Assembly: GCA_940337035.1 (NCBI GenBank)
Contig: CALNHX010005876.1
Span: 35,377-99,376 of the forward strand
Source: Agriotes lineatus
Taxonomy: Eukaryota > Arthropoda > Insecta > Coleoptera > Elateridae
Length of the DNA: 64,000 nt
Reading direction: 5' to 3'
Shown: positions 56,635-64,000 of the stretch, one piece after another
Numbering within the stretch: position 1 is the stretch's first letter
Layout: each line of letters opens with the position of its first letter
Made by a program: the position numbers and the translations under genes
The notes under the pieces: model-generated
Databases searched by the model: none
The model's input: the letters and a program-made list of their open reading frames with translations, nothing else
What the model was told of the DNA's origin: nothing

Positions 56635-57808
56635 GTTTCAAATATTGGTGGTAGCTGTCATAATTTCAGGATGAGCACAGATTTAATTTAAAAAATAAAC
56701 AGTCAAGTACTTTATCCCTCCAAACCAGTTATCTCGGACTCAGATTCTTCAGTTCTGAGTAGTTGAAATTTGTTTTCTGTATACTTAGGTCTATGTATAT
56801 TCTATGTAGCCATATTTTTATTTTTAGAATTCATGTGTTATTTTTATAATAAAATATTTAGTTCATTTAACATTGACTTTCTATTAATTTAATTTTTTTA
56901 TTTTTGGCAATTATTTAAAATGTTTATAATTCTTTGTAGCTATATGTAAGTATGTACAACATATTATGTACTCAATGTTTAATAAATCTGAAACATATAT
57001 TCTATATGTTATTAATGTTAAAATAGCTTTTTTTAAATTTGCATCCATAGTTTCAAATCATCCATTTTCAAATTCTCATGTTTTCTCACCATTTTTTGCG
57101 ACGCAGCTAACGAATTCAACTTTACACGATCTGGCACCCCTGTTTGGAACAGATAAACACAAACATAACATAAAACGTTGTATCAGCGACGTTAATTAAA
57201 TAGTGACTTGTGTTTATTAAATTCTCTTTTAATTATTATGAGCGATAGTATCGACAGTGAATAGTTATCTTTGACAACAGCAGCATTTAAGCATACAATC
57301 ATACAATTTAATCGGTCCAGTATCTTCGAGGGAAATAGCGAACAAACATAGAAAGAAAGAAAGAGAGCAACGATTTTGGGTGCTTAGGCAGATAAAGTAA
57401 GCAAAAGTTGCTATTTTATCTGCTTAGGCAGATAAAGTGACACTTTTACCTTATCAATAAAGACAAATAAGTTGTCACTTTTGTGACGTTTGCGGATAAA
57501 ATAATTTACCTGTAAATTTTATCATAAATTTAGTATTGTGTCACCAGCATAAAACCTACTTTATCGTTAAGGTAAACGCCACTTTAAGTTGACGATTGTT
57601 TAGTTCAAACATTTTGTAATTTTAGTTCAAGCACAAAATAATCAACATAACCTTAAACTAAATGAAAAAAATAGGCAATTTACACAGGTAATTATCTATA
57701 TTTACTACAGCAGTACCAACAAGTGCGTCAATTAAACTTTGATTTCATTTGAATTAATTTTAGAAACTTTGAGTTCCTAGGAATACTTCAAACGCAAAAG
57801 CTGCCGAA
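56635..57808. other. Upstream region of the fifth zinc-finger gene, with small palindromes
   Basis: AT-rich. At about 57385-57520 GCTTAGGCAGATAAAGT occurs twice and TTTATCTGC/GCAGATAAA palindromes repeat, suggesting the end of another small element. A TTTTAG acceptor-like site precedes the gene by about 50 bases, so a 5' exon may lie in this interval. Confidence 0.45.
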
Positions 57809-58495
57809 ATGGATATCAAACAAGAATGCTATTCATCCGACAGTTACGACAGTGTTGACAATAGTACAAAAAATGAGCTTTGCTTTGAAACAGACGTTAA
57901 AAGTGAACCTTTCGCCACAGTTTTCCTCAAAGAGGAAGAGCTAGACATAAAAGAGGAAATCAAAACGCCGTTCGATTCTTTCGAAATCCACCACTTAGAA
58001 GATGAAATATTCACTAAGCACCTGACTTGTTACGTATGCGATTTCAAAACGATGCATAAATCCGCTTACAACACACATATGACAACTCACACTCCTCAGC
58101 TACCGTATAAATTATATAATAAGCGTATTAGAAAGGAAAAACTATTTGACTCCAGCTACTGCCCCTGTAAATTTACCTCGAGGGCTAGCCTCAGGCGCCA
58201 TCTCAAGTCCAATAACAGCGGGGCGATGCTAGCGTGCAATCTGTGTGACTACAAAGCTGACAGCAAGTGCATGCTTAAGTTCCACATGGAGAAGACACAC
58301 CTTTGTAGTAAACCTCTCGTGCGTGCTAAGGGTTTGTTGGATACCACAGCCAAACAACCCCCCGTTGAGCTCTCTTTGATTGGTATGATCATTCCAAAAA
58401 GTCCGGTAAAGGATAAATTAAACAATTTACCTGATGACATTGACTATAGCATTGCGTATATGCTTTTTCAAATTCCAAAAGCAACAACGTCATGA
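57809..58495 (+). CDS. Short, partly degenerate C2H2 zinc-finger protein, 228 aa
   Basis: It begins M-D-I-K-Q-E, as paralogues A and B do after their first codons. Residues 1-70 are acidic with psi-K-x-E motifs (I-K-Q-E at 3, V-K-S-E at 30, L-K-E-E at 40, I-K-E-E at 47). One good finger occupies about 72-94. A second keeps a cysteine pair in altered spacing (118 and 120) and one histidine, and a third is complete at about 141-164. A Y-K-L-Y-N-K-R stretch at 100-106 looks like another finger that has lost its ligands. The last 60 residues are not fingers. An AATAAA at 58902 could serve for polyadenylation. It may be a shrinking family member or a protein with another use for its tail. Confidence 0.78.
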   Translation: MDIKQECYSSDSYDSVDNSTKNELCFETDVKSEPFATVFLKEEELDIKEEIKTPFDSFEIHHLEDEIFTKHLTCYVCDFKTMHKSAYNTHMTTHTPQLPYKLYNKRIRKEKLFDSSYCPCKFTSRASLRRHLKSNNSGAMLACNLCDYKADSKCMLKFHMEKTHLCSKPLVRAKGLLDTTAKQPPVELSLIGMIIPKSPVKDKLNNLPDDIDYSIAYMLFQIPKATTS

Positions 58496-60408
58496 ATATG
58501 ATTATTAAGTAACTTGTGATTCAAAATGGTTTACAAAGGCGGGTACTACAAATAGCTACTTTACACTTTCAAAATATATAAGAATTTAATGCCAGTTAAC
58601 CAAAGATGTTTTGTAAGCACATGAAAATATAAAATGTATAAATATAGAAGTGCATGCAGACATGTTAATTGTAAGTTAGAAAATTAATACACTGTGAGAA
58701 TTCGAAACTACACCATGAATGTCGATGCTTCATAATGTCAAATTGGTGCTTGCATGCAACGTTAGAACATTAAATCTAAATCCACAATTGTTACTGGTCA
58801 CGTGGTGTTTTATTTATAAGGCCTTTGTAATTATATGATGAAATTATATTCGAAAATTATAAAAATAATAGGAAGATTGTGTAGTTAAATATAAAGTTAA
58901 AAATAAAACATTCTATGTAAATCAATTACTACTGAAATAAATATACTGAAGGGCAAGAAAATACAACTTTTATTTTAGGTTTAATATCTTGATTAACTTG
59001 AATTTGATATACATATAATATTAAATAACCAAAACGACAAGAATTGTAACTAGTAATAAATGTAACGTGTATATGTTACTATCACAATCATATGTAACAT
59101 AAGGTAAATTATTAACTTCTTTTAAATGTTTAAAAGGATTTTGTCTTTCATATATCAAAGCTTTGATAGTAATAGGTTGTCTTTAAAGCCGCGAGTGCAA
59201 TGAAAAGCTGAAGTTAATTAAAATGATTATAAAGTTTTCTCATATGTAAAATGCAAAAACTTTCTATTAATGCAGCGTAGACTAAATTGATAATATTCCT
59301 CAATGTAATGTATTGGTTGTAATTTAAATAAAAGTATATTTTCTAACCTTAGCGTCAAACTATTTTTTATAGATTTCTTATGATACAAAATCAGCGGTGC
59401 AATAGTCGATTGGTGAACTTATCTAAATTGCCTGGCACTAATATTGTAATGGTAGGTAATTAATGAATGGCAGTACTTAACGAGACGTTCGATCAATAGT
59501 TAGGAATATTTTGAAAGTTTATAACGCCAAAATAATTTACGGAAGTGTAAGGAGGCATAGTAAAGTAGCTTAACGTAGCGCACGTGCAGAGGCCGAGTCC
59601 GAAAACTTATAGGTTAGGATAGAATTAAGCATTTTATATGTATAACCTAGCATTCCATGTTTGATAACGAGTGATAAGAGTAAACTGACCAGAACTTAAA
59701 TACGGAAAAGCGGGACATCCTGATGTTTACAAGTGTGGGGAGTGGGGGTATACGATAGAGAGTCTAGGGGCAGGAACCCCCGGGGCTTAAATTCTCTTCA
59801 GTAATTATGTCATCAAAATCCGATTTTTCTGCATATTTTATGAAAAATGTTTGGATTGGGGCTCCTGTGCGCCACATCCAACTGCCCTACCATAGTTACG
59901 CCACTAATTTTTAACTACAAATTGTTATCTTTTATTTTATTTTTACATTTTTTTTATGTTTAGGCATTGAAATAAAATGCAAGTGTCACACTTTTAATAA
60001 AGTCTGCACTAAAACCAAATTTACAAAATTAAAGCTTCTAAATAAGTATAACATAATTTATATGTATATTTATATAACGAAAATCACAAGATATAGCTAC
60101 TATCACTGTGTAATAAAAAAACACGAAAAGTGCGATTTGGGAATGGCTTTCTTTATACAAGCAACGGAGTGTGCCACCCTTAAACGAAAGGCGACCACGG
60201 CCCTGGTTAGCCCAAACCCTCGCAGATTATTGGCGTGAATAAGAACTAGGCGGTGGTTTTTTAGGTTGGGAAAAACAAGCGGGCGCCAGCCGTTAATCAC
60301 GACAAAAAACTACAGATCTAGCTAACAGTCGAATCCAAAACGCACCTACCTTTGGTGGCTTCTCGCTTAACGATCTTAAACTAAAAAAACGAGTAGTATC
60401 GTAATATA
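58496..60408. other. Intergenic region after the fifth zinc-finger gene
   Basis: The first 400 bp are probably the 3' untranslated region of the preceding gene. An AAACTGACCA..CGGGACA motif at about 59690 has an inverted partner near 62530 (GGGACAAATGGTCAGTTT), which may mark a large decayed element, but matching is limited to about ten bases at each end. Confidence 0.4.
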
Positions 60409-61321
60409 CAGTGTGGTCCATTAAGTGTGCAACAAATGGGACATTTTTTTATTAGTTGTAAAACCAAAATGTAAATACCGCTAAAAGTTAGTGCATGTTC
60501 GATAACCATATCAGATGCCCTTAGAATGGCTTCAAGTCAAACAATATACAGGGCAGGACAAAAAATATGTAATTCGTTCAAGAATAAAGTTACCTTATTT
60601 CAAAAAATATAGCAAAATTTTATTGAGAAAAGTTGTTTAGAATCAAAAGTTATGCTCAAATACAAAGTCACGGCCTCCTATTCGAATTTTGATTCTTTTT
60701 TTGTAAAATTTTGTATTATCCCCGTATGATAGGTACATATTTTTATTATTCTGATTTTATTAAGAGTTTTTCATATGTAAATTATTATTAGTAATGCATT
60801 TGCCTTGTTAAAAAGAATATTTGCGAAATTCTAAAGTTCTGTTAAATATCGTTGCAACAAACATGAAGTGGACGCTTACCTAAAAAAATATAAATCTAAG
60901 TAAATTCTACAAATACGCTTCAAGTTGCTAAAAGTTATTTAAAAGGGATGTGGTTGTGGCTACTTTAAATACATATAAAATCAAAATAATAAAAATATGT
61001 ATCATACGGGGGTAATACAAAATTTTCAAAAATAGAATAAAAATTCGAATAGGAGGCCGTGACTTTGTATTTGAGCATAACTTTTAATTCTAAACAACTT
61101 TTCTCAATAACATTTTGCTATATTTTTTGAAATAAGGTAACTTTGTTCTTGAACAAATTTCATATTTTTTGTCCTGCCCTGTATATTGTTTGACTTGAAG
61201 CTATTCTAAGGGCATCTGATATGGTTATCAAACATGCACTAACTTTTGGCAATATTTAAATTTCGATTGTACAACTAATAAAAAACTTTCCCATTTGTTG
61301 CACACTTAATGGACCACACTG
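60409..61321. mobile_element. Mariner-type palindromic MITE (outer), TA-flanked
   Basis: The ends CAGTGTGGTCCATTAAGTGT and their inverse lie next to TA at 60407-60408 and 61322-61323. The two 140-bp arms (60409-60548 and 61182-61321) are near-perfect inverse copies. At their meeting point sits a second palindromic element, so the original outer element was a palindrome of about 280 bp. TA targeting and the ends suit the Tc1/mariner superfamily. Confidence 0.85.
60549..61181. mobile_element. Mariner-type palindromic MITE (inner), TA-flanked
   Basis: The ends CAGGGCAGGACAAAAAATAT and their inverse lie next to TA. The arms run about 220 bp on each side of a unique centre (about 60772-60958). 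It occupies the exact centre of the outer palindrome, whose arms read CAAACAATATA and TATATTGTTTG on either side. No transposase is present. Confidence 0.83.
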
Positions 61322-61323
61322 TA

Positions 61324-62640
61324 TAATAAGGGACTATAAACATGTCGAATAAAATGTGCTGGCGTGCTAAACGCACAGGTAAAACTAGGATTTTAGTTCA
61401 CAACGCCAGGTAAATAATACAAAAAGATTGTGCGTCAACCAAAACATATGTAACAACTGGGTCGCAATGCAAACGCCCAGCAAGATGCATTAAACATGCA
61501 AAAAAATTACGTTGGATGCTCAGTTAAAAGTAACAAGCTAAATTTGACAAACAAAAGTTATTTAAAACTGACTGGTACAAGTTCTGGCACATGCGATAAC
61601 CGATATCGCAGAGAAATGATTTGACATGCTGCCATAGGCTGCGCGAAAAATTTATTTGAAAAGATAACAGCGCGTGTGTCGAAGGTCTTCAATGTCACGC
61701 TACGCAAATCGTAAGCTAATGCGTTTAACTGTGCAAATAAAAAGAAATTCCACTATTTACACTAATGCAAGGCATAAAAAAAATTAGATCCAATACAGCT
61801 CGGCTTAATCGAGGCGTTCGCGGCCATTTCGGAAAATTGAGAAATACGTCATAGCTAGATACAAATCCCCTGCGCCAAACTGGAACTTCTTCGGTATTCA
61901 AACGGAAAAAGAGGTCCGAGGTGTACAGGGCCAGATGGCTTGTAACCACGTGGATGGCATGTCTGCAGGTTCTCAGGTAGAAATGCAGCGCTTACTGGGT
62001 GCCACAGCGCGAGCGGACCTTAAGCTGGAGGGTGGCTCCAGAGTTCACATGGCGCAAAAGATAAATAATTCGCTACGCTCACAAGGCTAGGCGATTTTTC
62101 AAGTATCGTCGAATTTGGAGTTGACAGATGGGTTACAACTTACAAATCCCGAAAAGGGCTCAGTGACGGAACTCACAGCTTTCTTCGTCGTAAGCGAGAC
62201 AGAAAAAGCCATGATTTCATATTCGACTCTGCGTCATTTAAAACTCAGCGTGAAGTTAGCTCTACTCGTACCAAAATTACGTAGAGCATCAAAATTAATC
62301 CGAAAAGGAAACAAGCTTATATACTCCACAATAAGAAATTTCGCTTCTAATGCCGAAATTAAAAAAATCCGTTACAGCAGACAAGCTATAGTGTACGTAT
62401 AATAAATAGCATACAACAGGACTGAAACGGGACTTTTCGTGCAAAATCAGCAAAAGCGGAGCAATTTTCGGGGCAAAATAAAAGTCGGTGCAGGCATTAA
62501 AAAGTATGTACTGTCCCGCCTAAATCGGGACAAATGGTCAGTTTGGATAACAGCAGCTGAATCAACACAAAGAACCAGCATTTTAACGGCGGCTATATAG
62601 ACAACACATAACACAATTAGGTGCACGCATAAAAGTATGC
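61324..62640. other. Non-coding stretch, nothing recognised
   Basis: A 95-codon plus-strand frame at 62115-62402 has no family motif and is basic and repetitive in character. Base composition is more balanced at about 61670-62110, which may be decayed transposon sequence. No ends could be defined. Confidence 0.4.
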
Positions 62641-64000
62641 AGTATAGGCGAAATACTGTGATGGCGCAACAGAGCAGGTTGCAAGGGTTTTTTGGAAACA
62701 GCGGGGACCCCGAGGACGGGAAAAGAAAAGACCAGAAGAATCAAAATATTTCAATAAGAGCGGAAAAACAGGTAGAACTCCGAGAAGGGTTATCAGGTTT
62801 GGAAAAAACAGAAACAATGGTACTGAAAACGATGAATTAATAACCGCTGAAGGAAATGATGAAAGACATCAAGCAACTCCGCCAAGATGAAAAGAAACAT
62901 CGGGAAGATTTCCAGATGATGAGAGAGGAAATACCATGTTTAAAATTGCATGCGTACTATGAGGAAGTATGTGCTCTAAAACGAGAAAGCACCAAGCTAA
63001 GAAATGAATTGCACTCAAGAAAAAAAGAATTTTGAAAAAAACGGGAAATCACAATAATGTTAAAAATAAACAACGATGTGACCGTGAAGAGACCTTCAGG
63101 GTAAAATAAAGTAAAAATGCGAAGAAGAAAGAAAAGCAAGAAAAGGGTGAAAATTGGGTATCAAAAACTGATAACGAACTAAGACGTTTGTAAATGGAGC
63201 GAGAAAGAAGACAAAGTTGTAATGAACAACACGCCAAAACAACAGCAGATAAAACAAAATGATAGTATCTTGTATTGTGGACTACCGTATCTTTCAACAG
63301 CGGGAGCTATAGAAGAATTCTTGGCAATGGGTTTATAGTAAATAAAAATGTAAGAGAAGCTCTTACTCATATTAATAAAAAATCTGATAGATAATGTAGC
63401 ATAAGAATAAGAGGCAAATACAGAAAAATAAGCATATTAAATGCATAAAGGCGAATAAAATTAAGCTAAATATTATGAAGATCTTGAAAATGTATATAGA
63501 AAAATTACAAACTGCGATATAAAAATCGTAGTTAGAGGTTTCAACGGTAAAGTGGGAAAAGAGAGCATTTACAAATCAACCACAGGCAAATTTACATCAA
63601 CATAGTAACGACAACGGGAAAAATTTAATAGACCGAAACAGATGAAAATCATGAGTAGGTACCCACTTTCAGCATAAAGAGATATATTTAGAGATCTGGC
63701 AGCTCCTGATATAAGGACAACAAACCAGATAGATCACATTTTAATAGAAGCCAAGCACGCAAATATGATTGAAAATGTAAGAAGTTATTAAGGTGCTGGT
63801 GGTGATAGTTGATAGCGAAATATTCCAGAAAGAAATTCGCACAACTCAAATTAACACAAGAATATATAAGCAGACCAGAAAGATTAATAAATGAAATGAA
63901 AAGAACTCAGGACAACACAGACAAAGAGTAGGAAAATATTGAAAGTCTTACCACCGACTCAGCTAGAATCATGAGATGGAAGACGAAAGGAAACACACAT
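62641..64000 (+). pseudogene. LINE, 5' part: coiled-coil ORF start and endonuclease, runs off the window
   Basis: At 62840-63035 the translation reads E-M-M-K-D-I-K-Q-L-R-Q-D, then E-E-V-C-A-L-K-R-E and K-L-R-N-E-L, a coiled coil common near the start of this insect LINE group. At about 63500-63760 it reads D-I-K-I-V-V-R-G-F-N-G-K-V-G-K-E (the G-D-F-N-A-K-V-G motif of APE endonuclease), then S-N-D-N-G, T-H-F-Q-H-K-E-I-Y and N-Q-I-D-H-I-L-I. Stops and frameshifts are frequent. The reverse transcriptase would lie beyond position 64000. Confidence 0.75.

Noticed and set aside
59690..62540. Inverted AAACTGACCA..GGGACA ends suggesting a 2.85-kb element
   Set aside because: The match is about ten bases plus a GGGACA nearby, with no shared flanking target, so the pairing is too weak to call.

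Overview
The window reads as a piece of an insect nuclear genome, possibly a beetle although the order is not fixed by anything here. It is AT-rich. The only intact-looking genes encode C2H2 zinc-finger proteins, one of them with the arthropod-type ZAD domain and a 60-bp intron. Everything else I can identify is transposon sequence or its remains. There is no sign of prokaryotic organisation, and I found no tRNA, rRNA or CRISPR array.

Host genes: five C2H2 genes form a loose cluster. They are a ZAD gene (6628-7662, minus), a 12-finger gene (11819-12964, minus), two closely related 11-finger paralogues (23635-24945 and 48955-50262, both minus) and a short, partly degenerate gene (57809-58495, plus). 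All five carry short psi-K-x-E motifs in their acidic non-finger regions, and three share an M-D-I-K start, which suggests one local gene family. The two 11-finger genes lie in a direct segmental duplication. Its flanks can be followed, interrupted by insertions, from about 22560 to 37650 in one copy and from about 48840 to 54400 in the other.

Mobile DNA: because the two duplicated segments act as occupied and empty sites for each other, several insertions can be placed to the base. In the first segment there is a stack: a TA-flanked terminal-inverted-repeat element (25443-32148) contains a palindromic repeat, which was split by a nearly full-length Jockey-type LINE (25766-31384) with a 13-bp target duplication, which in turn carries an apparent solo LTR (27019-28378). 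A second element with AGAGAG ends (33342-35522) is also absent from the paralogous site. Elsewhere there is a piggyBac MITE, two different hAT elements lying side by side on the same 8-bp target, a mariner derivative, P-element (THAP9-like) transposase fragments, further LINE fragments of several types, a second LTR-like insertion with a 58-bp minisatellite, and a mariner-type palindrome nested in the exact centre of another palindrome.

Two points matter most. First, a recurrent hairpin module, often followed by an AATATTTTAT motif, occurs at least eight times and belongs to no transposon class I can name. Second, blocks at 35379-36610 are repeated at 36609-37153 and 38297-38977, and the only differences I see are homopolymer lengths, which looks more like an assembly problem than biology.
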